A stretch of DNA of 34,311 nt from Acanthamoeba lenticulata (Eukaryota > Discosea > Longamoebia > Acanthamoebidae): assembly GCA_002179805.1 (NCBI GenBank), contig NAVB01000568.1:1-34311 (forward strand), in the 5' to 3' direction. Numbering within the stretch: position 1 is the first letter of the stretch; every line of letters begins with the position of its first letter. The position numbers and the translations under genes were made by a program. The notes beneath the pieces were generated by a model that did no database searches, was not told the DNA's origin, and saw only the letters and a program-made list of their open reading frames with translations. Shown here piece by piece: positions 19,167 through 31,400 of the stretch.

Positions 19167-20615
19167 CCCCTACCGCTACGCGGACCTCCACGCTGCCCGG
19201 GTGCAACGCTTTGATGAACTTTATGGTACTTGGCCTTCTTCTTTGCCTGAGTGGACAACTTTTCTGACATGGCGCAGGCAAGAGGGCTCCTCAGGTCCTG
19301 CCGCGGAATGAGACCGACGGTCTGTACGGGTGGCAGCCTGACTCTCCCTACATCTCGACGCCAGCCGACCAGGGCGCTTGCGGAAGCTGCTATGGGTTTG
19401 CCGCTATGCACACGGTGACAGACCTCATGGCGACCTCTACCTCAACCCCTCCCAAGAACATCTCCGTCCAGTTTGCGCTAGCGTGCAGCCCCACTCACGC
19501 TACGCTGGGTTACTGCTATGGAGGCGATCCCTCCTCGACCTCCAACTTCATGTGTACGTCCATGCAAGCCACCACATCACGACCGTTATTGCTGTGCTGA
19601 TTCATGGTTTCTCTCTGCCATGTTCAGTGTCATTTCTGCGTAACAAGGGCTACCCATCAGAGTCGTGCGACCCCTACAAGCCCTACAAGAAGTTGAACGA
19701 GCCATCCTGTTCAACCACGTGCAGCAACAACCCCAGGGACACCTTCTTCGAGCTCAGCCAGCCCTCCCTCAAGGTCCCCGTTTTGCTCAACCAGAACGTG
19801 GAGGCCATGGTCGAAGCCCTCAAGACCGGCCCTCTTCTTGCGGTGATCCAAGTCAACGACGACTTTCAAGCGTGGGGCCAGTCGGAAAGTTCCAAGACGC
19901 AAGTCTACACTCCAAACGCCGACTGCCAGACGGCGAACCATGCTGTGGAGATCATCGGCTACGTCAACTCCACGGACACGCCCTACTGGTACCGCCCTGC
20001 AGTCCCACAGTGAACTGATCCCCTTCTGTTGCTGACTTGATGGCGGCCCACAGGATCGTGAAGAACTCCTGGGGCACTACATGGGCCGACAATGGTGTCG
20101 TGTACGTGGCCGCAGGCAATGATCCCCTGTGCTTGGAGAGCCAGATCCCGATGAGCGACGGCTCGTGGTACAAGGCTGTGAAAGATTTCCCCAACTTCAT
20201 GTCCCCCTTCGACTACATTGCCGTCGATGACCCAACTGTTGTTGCCGGCGTGAACTTCTTTGTCGCCGAAATCAACAACTCCACATGCAACCCTGTGGTC
20301 GTTGAAGCGCAAGAGTATGTGTCATCATGTGATTATCATCACTTCTCATTTGTCGTGCAATTATTCTGATCATTCTCTATACCACACAGGCAAGTGGTTC
20401 AGGGCTACAACCTCAGGCTTCAAGTGACTACGTTGTGCCCATCAGAAGAGCCCAAGGAGTACTTGGTAGCCCTTACATGGGATCTCTCGACCAAGACTTT
20501 CTCCCTTGTTGGGCTCGAGGTGCTGGACGAGGTGACTCCTTACGTACCTGAGCCAGAGGAAGCAATCACGAGTGGAGCGTCCACCTTGCACTCGGCCTTC
20601 TTCGCTCTTTTTTAA
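19105..20615 (+). CDS. Papain-family (C1A) cysteine protease with C-terminal cystatin-like domain
   Basis: Secreted or lysosomal cysteine protease. Five exons (19105-19225, 19278-19553, 19628-19988, 20054-20314, 20390-20615) join in phase to 414 residues. A signal peptide (MPSATLFLLVVTLAVAAVA) is followed by a short pro-segment with no recognisable ERFNIN-type inhibitor region. The catalytic set is complete: Gln72 and Cys78 in DQGACGSCYGFA (Tyr replaces the usual Trp after Cys), His237 in TANHAVEIIGY, and Asn257 in IVKNSWGTTWADNG. After the protease fold, residues 313-400 read VVAGVNFFVAEINN, VVVEAQEQVVQGYNLRLQV and LVALTWDLSTKTF, with QVVQG at 341-345 matching the QxVxG inhibitory loop of cystatins. 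The acceptor that creates EQVVQG is clear (GTATGT donor at 20315). The Cys-rich insert near 146-164 is family-atypical. The start overlaps the opposite-strand RNase III fragment. Confidence 0.88.
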
Positions 20616-21221
20616 GGCGTCAAAAAGTATATTTTGTCTGCCATTTTAAAAATGCCCCGTCGAGAGCTTTAGACAAGGGTTAAAACATGCTCTGACACAC
20701 AAGGCTGATGGCCAGCTCTCTGGCGAGTTCCTGCTTATCCTCTTCCACTGTGTGGAACACGCTCCGCTCCTCCTTCCCCTCCCGCGGGATAGCGGCTTAG
20801 CCACATAGACTCAGTGTGAGGGTGGGAGTGTGGCGTCTTGCATTTTTTCCCTAAGAGAAGAGTTGGTCAGGAGGCTGGAACCTGTTGGAAAAGGACAAAC
20901 CTCTGAGCAAGAAAGGACATGACATGTTATGATAGCCCGCAGAAGGAAGGCCGGAGTGTTGGCCGGAGTCAGGCGTGGGCAGTTGCCCAAGTGCTGTCGG
21001 TTTGGGAACGCTCTTAGCCAATCACCCTCCTGGGATACTGGTCGGATGAGGAATCTTTCCTCTGCCGTTGGCTGGCTTCTCCGGGGCGTCATTAGAGGTC
21101 GTTGTTAAAATGATTGAACAACTGCGTCACACATAAAACAGACGCTCCAAGACCACTGAAACTTGAGATAAGAGTGAGTGCAAATCAGTCTTCCTTCAAC
21201 CCACACAGATCTGCTCGTGAA
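20616..21221. other. Intergenic region without a supported gene
   Basis: These 606 bases lie between the protease stop and the start of the mucin-like gene. A minus-strand frame of 93 codons (20811-21092) has no recognisable motif. The stretch 20716-20743 nearly repeats the signal-peptide coding sequence of the small Cys-rich gene at 18201-18226. No tRNA, TATA box or repeat family was seen. Confidence 0.6.
20716..20743 (+). repeat. Partial copy of the signal-peptide coding sequence at 18201-18226
   Basis: CTCTCTGGCG followed by AG and TTCCTGCTTATCCTCT matches the coding strand of the small Cys-rich gene over 26 bases with a two-base insertion. Flanking sequence does not match. It may be a relic of a duplicated paralogue. 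Confidence 0.5.
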
Positions 21222-22373
21222 ATGCAGCGCTTGTCCGTGATTTGTGTCTTCTCCCTCTGTCTCTTTGCGGCCTTGGCGTCTCATGCAGCTGATCCAACCT
21301 CTTTCATCAAAGCCTACCCTACTCGATCTGTGTCAGGTACAGGCTGGTTAAGCTTGGAGAGAAACAGCATTACTTGCTCACTCCATGATCGGCATCTTCG
21401 CAGGTTGTGGTGGGTCGCCATACAACCTGACCATGACGGCGTGGCAGGTGGACAACTGCACGTCGGTCATCAAGTACTCAATCTATGGCCGGCCAGGCAT
21501 CTCGGACTGGGGCTTCAGCCTGGCACCCAACGCAGCCAGAGCGATCTCCGTCTCCGGTTGTTCATCGAACTCGTGGACCACGTCTGGCGGCAAGGGAAAT
21601 GGATGTACAACTGGCGGACCGTACGCAGCTTGGCAAGACGACGGATCGCTTGTCAAGGTCGATGCAAATCGTGGTTGCGATAAGGCGGCCGACTTCTGGG
21701 TGAGTGCCTCTTACACCTCCGTCGGTACTCGTGGCGGTACGTACAGCCTCAACTCACCATCACCTTAGAGAGCAACATAACGTTGACGACCACATCGTTT
21801 ACATGAGCAGGTTATAGCTTAGCGCTGAAGGGAGCTACGTCATGCTGGACTTGTGACAACGCGCCATACGCCTTCATTGGCGTTTCCTCTTGCCCCTCAC
21901 CCAGCTCAACTCCTTCCCCTACGGCTTCGCCATCTCGTATTGAGTCGCCTTCCACCACCCCCTCCCCGACTTCATCGGCATCGCCCTCATCCAGTCCCTC
22001 GCCGTCGCCCAGCTCCTCGGCGACGCCCTCTGCCTCGCCCTCCGTGAGCCCGACGCAATCGACCACGCCTTCGTTCACGCCCACGGCCACGCCCTCGCCC
22101 ACGCGGTCGCCGTCGCCCTCGACTAGTTCATCGCCCTCGGCTTCTTCGACCGCTTCTCCTTCGCCGTCTCAATCGCCTGCGATGTCTCCATCCACCAGCA
22201 CGTCGCCTTCACCATCGCTGAGTGGGTCACCCAGCACTTCACCTTCGCCAACGCTTTCGCCAAGCACCTCACCTGCACCATCAACACTTCCGTCTCCATC
22301 AAGTTCAGCTTCGGCATCTCCCTCACAACCTTCTTTTCCGTCGCCATCAGTCATCCTCTCCCGCTCGAGTTAG
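21222..22373 (+). CDS. Secreted protein with Ser/Pro/Thr-rich mucin-like C-terminus
   Basis: No known family recognised. Three exons (21222-21336, 21404-21736, 21811-22373) join in phase to 336 residues. The signal peptide is MQRLSVICVFSLCLFAALAS. Residues 35-175 form a Gly/Ser/Cys-containing globular part with motifs GCGGSPYNLTMTAW, GISDWGFSLAPNAARAISVS and CWTCDNAPYAF. The last 150 residues or so are almost only Ser, Pro, Thr and Ala in SPS/TPS repeats, typical of an O-glycosylated stalk. The protein ends ILSRSS without a hydrophobic anchor, so it is probably shed or wall-bound. The third exon is supported by in-phase splicing that joins RGG to YSLALKGATSCWTC; without it the protein would stop at 21768. 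An AATAAA follows at 22412. Confidence 0.75.
21880..22370 (+). repeat. Low-complexity Ser/Pro/Thr-coding tandem region
   Basis: Degenerate repeats of TCGCCC/TCACCT-type units encode alternating Ser-Pro-Ser and Thr-Pro. The opposite strand shows long open frames rich in Gly, Glu and Val that are by-products of this composition. Confidence 0.8.
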
Positions 22374-22411
22374 TCCCCCCCCCCCTTTGTCGTCATCGTT
22401 GGCGTTGATTG

Positions 22412-22417
22412 AATAAA
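22412..22417 (+). terminator. Polyadenylation signal AATAAA
   Basis: AATAAA lies 38 bases after the stop of the mucin-like gene, followed by an A-rich run, in a gap of only 76 bases before the stop of the opposite-strand TSC2 gene. Confidence 0.6.
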
Positions 22418-22449
22418 CTGGAAAAAAAAGAGAGAGAAGGGTGTTTCAT

Positions 22450-25400
22450 TCACTCGGGCTTGACGAAGCGCTCAGCAATCTTGCGCAGCTGGCGGAGGCG
22501 CTCCTCGAGGTTGGAGTAGCGGTGGAGCTGAGGGTCCTGCACGAGGCTGGCCGCCAGATTGGCCGACAGCGCCACCTGAACCGCGCACACCATCCCCTCG
22601 CGTGAGATTACAACAACAACAACAAGACACTGCTGAGGATGAAGACGTTGTACCTGGCGGACGAGGGTGGCCATGGCCCGCTCGGAAACGATCTGTACAC
22701 TGGAGATGGGCCCGAACGAGGGCACCTGGGGCTTCTTCTTGACCTCCACTCGGTAGAAGCCCTCCTTGAGCGGATGCACCACGATGTTCACAAAATTGAA
22801 TTGGCCCTGGATGGTGTCCTGTTTGAACTCCTTGGGCGAGTCCGAATAGATGATGTTGACGTTGTCGTTGCCGATGTGCCGCTTCTTGTTCTGGTAGTTG
22901 CGGTACAGGTGCAGCTGGTTGGGGATCATCGTCACCACATGGTACACCACCTGTCGACGACGTCGCCATCGTTGTCATCACGTTGTTACAAGATTGACAT
23001 GAAGGGAGTGGGGAACTGCGAGCAGCCGCAAGGTACCTGCGTCGAGACACTGCGCCAGTGGACGGTGTAGGGCCCGTCCGAGTCCTCCCGCGTGTCGAGC
23101 CCGCCGGCGTACATGGGCGTGTCCTTCAGCCGGATCTTGTCCCCGAGCCGGTTGAGCAACTGCCGTGCCGTGGCCGAGCCGAAATGACGGCGCCCAATGT
23201 CAGTTAAAAGCGACGCCCCAGACAGAGCTCTCAGAGGAGGGAAGGGCACGCACGCTAAAGTAGCGCGGCGACCCGGAAGTGTTGGCCAGGATCTGCTCCT
23301 CGGTCTCCTGCCGCTCGCCCACGTAAATGATCCCCACCTTGGCGCACACCGTCGTCGGTGTGCGGTCGAGGATCGACAGCGCACGCGTCAGCGCCTCATC
23401 GCCCGACTTGAGCTCTGCATCATGTCACCACAGGATTTTCTCTTGGTGTTAGTTCGGTCGTCTGCGCGTGCGCTTGTGTGGCGCGCAAAGAAAGGCGTGT
23501 ACCCTTGGGCGGCGAGTCCTCGATGAACGGGATGTTCTTCATCTGGGCGTAGACGAAGCTCGGGTGGCTGTCAAACAGCGTGGTGGGCACGCGGAGCGGT
23601 TTGGTGTAACCCTGCAGCACCGGCGCGACGGGCGCCGGCGACACTGTGCTCGCTCGGCGCGACGAGGGTAGCTGCCGTCACAAAACGCGAGCCGCAGGTG
23701 TCAGTGTGCGGCGCCGCAGCAGGCTGCTGGCGGACATCCGCCGGTGGGGGCAAGACGTACCGAGAACAGGTTATGGAGCAACGACGTACGGCGCTCCTTG
23801 CGTGCGGTGGGTGGGTGCTGTGGCTGCGACGACGAGGACGACGAGGGCTGGTGGTGGGCCTGGTGGTGCGAATCGTCAGCGAAGCGGGTTGGCGTGCCAT
23901 CGTTGCCGCCGCCGCCGCCGCTGCGGGGCGGAAGGAAGAAGCTTTCGTGTGTCGTGGGCGCGCTGGTGGACATGAGGCTCGACGCCGATAGAAGGAACGA
24001 CGACGTTGGAAGAGATGTGGAGGACGCGGCCAGCAGAAACTCGTCGGCGTCGCGCTCGTCGGGCTCACGCGCGCGCAGGGCCATCCCGCCAACGCTGGGC
24101 GAGATGAGGCCATCGCCCAAGAGCAGCAGCTCGTCCTTCTCACGCCTTATGCGGCCGCCGTTCTTGCCGGCCTTCTCGCGCTGCGGCGTGTGGGGCTCCT
24201 CCTCAGCCAGAGCCACGCCCGCGCCCGGGGTCGGCCTGTCGGGCGTCTGCGGGACGGCTGCGGGCGTCGCGTCAGTCGATGCCGATGAGGTCCGGGTCGG
24301 TGACATCGCAGCGTCGCCGGCAGCCTCCTCCGTTGGCTGGGCGGCCTCGCTGGGCGGCTCCGGCGCGGCGGACGCAGCGTCTTCGGCGGCGAGCGCAGTG
24401 GCCAACGTGGCTGCGAGGCTCGGCGGGATGGCGACGATCTCGGGAACGGGTTCGCGCGGCGGCGACGCCACATCTCGATCGGTGGTTGTGGCTGTGGGCG
24501 ACGTCGGGCTGGTGACAGTCGAGTTGGCAGCGGAGGTGGCCGCAGCGGGCAGGGCCTTGCCCAGTGAGGACGAGGGCGAGATGTTGAACTCGGGCGGGAG
24601 GAGCGTCTCCACTTCGTGGGCCAGGGACAGGCCACTGAGGTCATCCTCGTGGGTGGTCCTCATCGACGGCGGCGTGTAAGTGTCGAGCTCGAGCGACACG
24701 ACGCGAGCAATGGACGGCCCTTGAAGCGTGTCGTGGCCGTCAGTCGGCGCAGAGGCCGCGATATTGGCTGGCGGCATGAGCATAGGAGAGCTCTTCCCAG
24801 CGCCAGCAGCGGCGGCCTGCTGGTTCTCCTGGTCGTGCGCAGGGCCGGGATGATCGCCACCAGGCACCGCCAAGAGTGGCTCCGCCTGGCGAGGCGGTGA
24901 AGCTCGCACGGCGGGCGGGGAGGCGCGCATGAGCATGGCCGGCGGTTCCTCAAGCGACTTGGGCGAGGAGCTCGCCACGTGTAACAGCATCTGGCCCTCG
25001 ATGCTCAGCTTCTGGTTCGTCAGGTCTGATGTCGTCGACGCACACACACGGGTTTGAATCAGCGATTTGTACCCTCCAGGACAACAACAACATCAACAAG
25101 AACGAACCAAAATGTTCGAAGGAGACGCAGCGGCCGCGTTTCCACAGGAGGGCGTCGCTGCCGTGGCGCGGAGGCACGAAGAGCGGTGGTGACTTCTCCT
25201 CCTCGGAGCCCTCGTAGGACGGCAGCGGCGGGTAGAACACCGACAACGAGAACTCGACCGTGGACGCGTGGCGCTTATGCATCCGCTTTGTCTGTGCCCC
25301 GCCAGCCTTGTGTGAACTCCTCTCGCACCCAACACACGAGCGAAAAGAGAGCGTACCTTGGCGCTGGGGTCCTCCTGCGTGAACTCGGAGAAAGATCGCC

Positions 25401-28400
25401 GGCGCGGGATATCGGCACCGCCAGGATCGTCACCGTCACCATGGTGGTCTCCTGCCCCGGGTGGAGGCGGCAGGACGACCTTGACGCCGTGGTGGGGCCC
25501 GACTTTGGAGATGAACTTGCGGCGCCAGTGCTCGATCTTCTCCTTGTTTTGCGCGTCGCGCCTGTCGATGGCTTGACTCTCGTGGTCCTGCAGCGGCTGT
25601 CTGACGCCGTCCGCGGGGCCGCCCCCGTCAGAACCACTGCTCAAGGTCCTTGCCGGGGAGTCAACGGCGCTCGACACCGGCGTCGCAATGGCCGTTGTTG
25701 TCGTCGTCGTTGCAGTCGTCTTCGTCGCCGTGGTTTCGTCAGGGTCCGTCCACTTGCGCCTGGGCTTCTCATCGGGTTGAATTTCACTGCCTCGCGTTCC
25801 CTCTTCCGACTGCGCGCGGGTGCGCGCGCCTGCCGGTGGTGCCTGCTGGTTCTGCTGCTGTTGCCGTTGTTGCTGTTGCTCTTTCGGCTCTTCTCGGTCC
25901 TCCGCAGGGTGCTTGTCTTGGGGCTGATCGCGGCTTTGTACACTCTCATGGCCATCCTCTCGTGGCCTTGCCTTGTCGTCTTTCCGCCCGGTAGGCTGTT
26001 GATTGTCGTTACTCGCCCTTCGTGCCAACGTAGGCGACGCCGAGTGCGACACCTGCAGCCCCGGTAGCGGTGGTGGCGGCGTCTCAGGATGTTGGACGGT
26101 GGCTCTGGTCGGCGACACTGTGGCCGGCGTGATCGAGGCCGTAGTGCTGGATGGCGACGGCGATGGCTTGTGTTCGCGGATGTTGAGACGAACTCGGAAT
26201 GTGTCGGCAGTGTGAATATCCAGCTTCGGTCTTGGTTGCTCTGGCTCTGTCGAGCCGGTACTGTTGAGCTCCGGCTGCCCGCCTCCAGCAGCTGTCGCGG
26301 GAGGCAGCAACTGCTGTTGAGGCGACTCCCGTGTCAAACGCGCTGCGGGCGCGTCCGCATGACCCACTGAGTGTAGCTGCGGCGCCGAGCACGAACGCTT
26401 GAGCGGCGCCGGCGCCGGCGGGAGCACTTCCCGGCGCGCCTGGAACTCACGTGACTCGGTGAGCACCGCTCGAGCGCCCGGAAACAGCCCGAAAGGCCGG
26501 GCTCGCGTGCCGATGTCGCTTACCGTTCTGATAACAAGATTAAAATTTGAACTAAGAAACTAACAAGTAAAGAAAGGTTTGTACCTTTCCGGAATAACCT
26601 TGGTCGTCGGGCGATCGTGTAAGAGCGAGTCGCCCACTTGCAAGTGGGTGAACATCCAGGGGGCCTCGTCCACGCATTTCTTAAGGGGGCTGCAAGTGTG
26701 ATCGTTCATGAGCTCCACATCCCAAAGGAAACGTACTGATAAACGGAGGAGGCGCGTACTCGTCGGGCTTGAGCGTAGTGGCAGGGGCGGCCATTTGGTG
26801 CATCACGTTTTGGATTTGCATCAGCCAACGTTGGCAGCCGGCCGGGCGCCGTACCACGACCTCAACCCAGCCCATCTTGCCCACCTTCATGTTCACAATG
26901 CAATTGCCTTGAATCCCCCCCGACGGGTTTTTATCAGCATTCGTCTAGCGGAGGTCCCTCCCGTATTGCCGTCCGAGAGAACGCACCTTGAGCCCAGTTC
27001 CTGACCTGTGCGTTCTCAAAGAGGAACGACGTCTCCGGCGGCGGCAGCGGCGTGTTATCGCAGTTGCCAAACACCGACTGTGCAAACTGCGCCCGGCCCC
27101 CACAGATGAGCACTTGGCAAAGGCTTCAATGAATCTATCAAGCAACGTTGGCGCACCAAGTCAAGGGTGGCCATGAGGAGGTAGTTGGCCGGATGGTCCG
27201 TGCTGCTGCCGCTGCCTCCCTTTGGGCTGCCGCCCATCGCAAAGCCTTGGTCGGCGGTGACGAGCCGCTGGGCCAGGTAGTTGGCGCCCATGCGGTAATA
27301 CCCCAGTCGCAGGTGGATCGGCAGCGCTATAAAGAAGTCGGCCCACACGATGTAAGCCTGATTGGCCACGTGCGGCGCGTACTGGACCAGAGCGCGGCGC
27401 GTGTGAGCAACATCATCAATGCGACGCGGCAGGCCTTCAACGCGATGGACACATACCTCGGTCTGGTCGGTGAGGAGCATGAGCGTGAGGAAGAGCCGCT
27501 GGCGGTCATCGTCCTTGAGAGCCTCCATGACCGACGGGGCGTCGAGTAGGAAGGACACGAACTCGAGCACATGGCGCGCCATCTCGGACTTTTCCGGGAC
27601 CTGAACACACTTGGACGCTATGAGTGCCTAGCTTGAGGGGGGGGAGAGAGAGAGAGAGAGAAAAGCAAATGGAAATGCGGGCGGCAGTACCGGCACAAAG
27701 CGTTTGGCTTCCACATGGCGCTCGCAGACTTGGTGCATGTCGTCCACGATGCCCGAAATACGCTGAGCCATCGACTCGGGTACCTCGCTCAGCCCGATCG
27801 ACAAGCCGTTGATACATAGTCTCTGTCCCAATTTCCGAGGCATTCACGTGAGCCACCAAAGTTTGTGGTATGTGGGGGCCACAAGGAAAAGAGGGAATGT
27901 ACCTGCACGGCCAGGGCCGACTGGGGCGATAGCGATGCAAAGTTGGCGGTAAGGCCCTCACGCAGGCACGACACGAGGTACTCACGGTACTTGGCTAAAC
28001 GGATGAACGTGAATAAGATGGGGATCAGTGCGTGAGGCAGAAGCAAAAGGACGGGCAGAAACAGGACAATACGTTTGAGCTGCGACTGATAGCCGATGAG
28101 TGCGACGAGCAGCTCGTAGCCGAGCTCGAGAAGGCGCCCACGAACGGCACTGTCCTTGCGCACGCTGGCGTCAATGCAAGTACCAAAGGTTCCGCTCCGC
28201 AACAGCTTGCACAGGACCGACGCCACGCTGCACATGTCAGCCGCGCGCAGGACGTAGTAGTTTTTCAACATCTCCATGAGCCCGCGCGCTACCACGATGA
28301 AGATCTGAAGACCACACGTCCTTGTGAGCGAAGATTGAAGAAGAAGAAGAAGAAGAAGAAGAAGAAAAGGAGAGAGCGGCGATACCTCGTAGGTGGGCTC

Positions 28401-31400
28401 GATCTGAAGGGTGGACATGAGAACGTCGATTAGCGACCCGACGGGAAAAAGGCCCACGCAGTCCTTGAACTTGCTCCGGTCCGCTAGCGGAGGCGGCGAT
28501 AACGGGCGATTGGCGCGCGAACGCCAGCACACTATGTAGGGCGTCGTGAGCAACTCGAGCACGAGCTCAGCCGGCTTGTCACTTCCGGTGTTGGCCGGCG
28601 AGCCCGACGTGGCGACCCCATCGCCGGCCTTGGTGGGGCTTGTCACAGCCGAAGAGCTCCTGTCCTCCGCCGCCGATGTCCCCGCCTCTCTGTTGCGAGG
28701 CGAAGAGAGAGGTGATGTGATCGAGCGGGTCTTCCGCTTGAGCGGGTCTCCACCGGCTTTGCTCGTCGCAGCCTCCCCGGCCGTTCCACCGCCGACGCCA
28801 GCCGACGCCGCTGCGTCCTTGACCGGACTGCCGCTGCCCGCAGCACCAGTGCTTTTACCGGCGGGCTTGACGGACCGGTGAAGGCACAGCTGCATGAAGT
28901 AGCGCGAGTTGGCCCGGAAGGAGAGCAGAAACACGATCACTTTGGCGCGTAGGGTCGGGTGGCGCTCCTTGGCCTGCTTGAGCATGAGGTCGAGCAGGTG
29001 CAGTGTGTGCGTGTGACGCTTTTGCGGAAACTTGCGCACGAACAAACGGATCAGGCTCGCGATGGCCTCATAGCGCAGCGCGTCCTTCTTGACCCTACAA
29101 TACACCATCTCGTGAGCCGTGTATGTTTCGTCAAGGGGTAAAGAGTGTCACGGACCGCAAGGCTTTCTCCACAACGTCAGCAATGGCGAAAAACTTGTCG
29201 CTCATGGTCACCGACCCAGCATGCACCAAGAAGTCCAAGCCCCTATCATGTGGAGTCGCTGTTGAGTGGAATTGAACAATAAAGAACGAAAGGAAGGCTG
29301 GACCGAACCTGCGGTATACAGTGCGGGTCAGCGCGACGGTGTGGCTGCCGTAGATGGCGTCGAAGATGGGCAGGACGACGGTGATGATCTCATCGCCATA
29401 AAGCAAATGAAATTCAGAGAAAAACTGCTCCAGCACGCTCAAGGTCTAAACCACGATCAAGCAAGAACATCAGACCTTATTCACCCATTTGAAGAGGTCG
29501 TCCAGAGTACCCTTAGCTGAATGGGCGTCCGGTGCTCACGCTGCAGGTGGGCCTGCAGAAGCCGATGCAGGTGGTGTTGCCACTCGAACACAGCCGGGTG
29601 GATCTGCCAAATCATAAAAATAATACGAATAAAATTAAAAATGAATCCAACAGAGTCCGTTGCTGAGGGGGACACCACACAAGTGGGGAAGAAGGCGTTT
29701 GCGCACGAGGGTTTGTTTTTCGGTGATGAGGTGAAGGACGGTTTCTTGGGAACAGTAGGCGCTAAAGTCCTCCAGTAGCTCCATCAACAGGTCCGTGGAG
29801 CCCATAAACTCGAACCGCTTGTGCAACTCTGGTATGTGCCCTTTCATGAGAAAGACTTGATCACACCTTGGGAGGGACGCAGGCAGGTACCGTGCGTGAC
29901 TTGGAGCGTCTCCCGGACGACCGGGATGAGGGAGTACTGCTCGTTGTCTTCATGGCCCATCAGGTAGGGCAGCAAGTTGCGCAGGATGCGCAGGATCAGG
30001 TCCCATTCGACCTGCAGCCGCGGCCCATACCTGTCGGGAGTGGGGAGTTGGTCAGAAACAACATAAAAAATAATTTACGAATAAATGAGGCCATACTTTT
30101 TGATGAGGCGACACATGGAGAGTGCCACCTCGTAGGCAACGATGTTGTGTTGGCTGTTGAGCACGCGCAAAATGTAAGGTAGCACGGCCGATCGCGTGAC
30201 TCGGAGCGTAGGGATTCGGTGGCTGCCCCAAGATGCCATGCCTGGAAGCCGGGCGCAGATGATGAGTTATATTGTTGTCGGCATACATCAAAAGGAGAGA
30301 GCGTACTGAGATAAAAGACGGCGCCGCGCAAGAGATTGACAGCGTGCACGTTGTCCGGGTTGTCGAGCGTACTGCAAAGGGCGAGGACGCCCTGATGCCC
30401 ACAGGGACTCTTGAGAACGCTGGTCATGACGGACCAGCTGCGTTGGCAGCAGGCCTCGATGTTGAGCGTGCGGCAGAGCGCGTTGACGAACTCGCCCAGC
30501 GCCCGCTCGGGCACGTGACTGTAGTGCACCAGGATATCGAAGAAGTAGAGGCAGCTTTCGACCAGCTGGATCTCGGTGCTTGTGTTGCAGATGGCGCACA
30601 CATGGCACACCAGTGCCGTCTGAGGGAACAAGACCCCAACACGCATGAGTGGTCAGCAGCAGCCAGGTCCTATTCGGATGCTCAGCACTTGACGAGACGA
30701 ACCTTGGGCTCCTCGGCCAGCATCTCCGAGTTGTATTTGATCACCTTGGCAGCGAAGGTAATGATGTCGTGTGAGAAGTGCTTGCCCCGCTCCAGCCACT
30801 TGAGAAGGAGTTGGCAGATATCGTTCTACATGAAGGTGCACAACCACAAGGTAGTCGTCAGTGGCTAGCACCGGCGCATCAGTGGGGAGGTAAGAACGCG
30901 AACCTCGAAGAGGGAGATATTGTGGCCATTCTTGGTGAGAGCAATCAGGTTCTTGAGACGTGCAACAAAGTTATGCTTGTGCCTCTGGATGATAATGAAG
31001 AACTCTGCACGTCACAGTGGTTGATGAGGCGGAGGAGGGGGTTGGAGTGAATTCTTCTGAGAGAGAAAGGCGTCTGAGTACCCATCCGGAGCGGGCCAAG
31101 CCTGTCGTATTGACCCTCAATCAGGGCATGCATGATCTCGTAGCCCAGCTTGCGCACATAAGACGGTTGGTCCTCACCGACAAGATCGTTCACCGTGCCC
31201 CACACGGTCATCACATCGGCGATGCTGCAGGCGCGGTGCACTCCTGTCAGAACACAAATACGGACAAGAAGAGCCCATTTTTTGTGGGCAAGACGGTAGC
31301 GTACGCGTAAGTGCGTGAGTACTCGCAGATTTCGTTGACGAGAGGCAGCCGAGACTGGAGCGGGCTTTGCTTGCTCATCCGCTTGAGGGCCTCCTCGAGC

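Noticed and set aside
20811..21092. Minus-strand frame of 93 codons in the 606-base gap
   Set aside because: No motif, signal peptide or plausible promoter; length is within chance for this composition.
21812..22102. Minus-strand Gly/Glu/Val-rich frame opposite the mucin-like tail
   Set aside because: Produced by Ser/Pro repeat codons on the plus strand, which are in phase with a secreted protein.
22450..23640. RalGAP-alpha as identity of the GAP gene
   Set aside because: The GAP end (IVSERAMATLVRQVALSAN) and the long tuberin N-terminal region with LLRGAVFYL fit TSC2 better.
23744..24679. Plus-strand open frame of 311 codons opposite the TSC2 linker
   Set aside because: Ala/Ser/Gly-rich shadow of GC-rich low-complexity coding sequence on the other strand; no signal or motif.
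13091..28366. GAA and GA runs considered as a CRISPR-like or functional repeat family
   Set aside because: They are simple microsatellites inside introns, with no spacers and no repeat unit beyond 2-3 bases.
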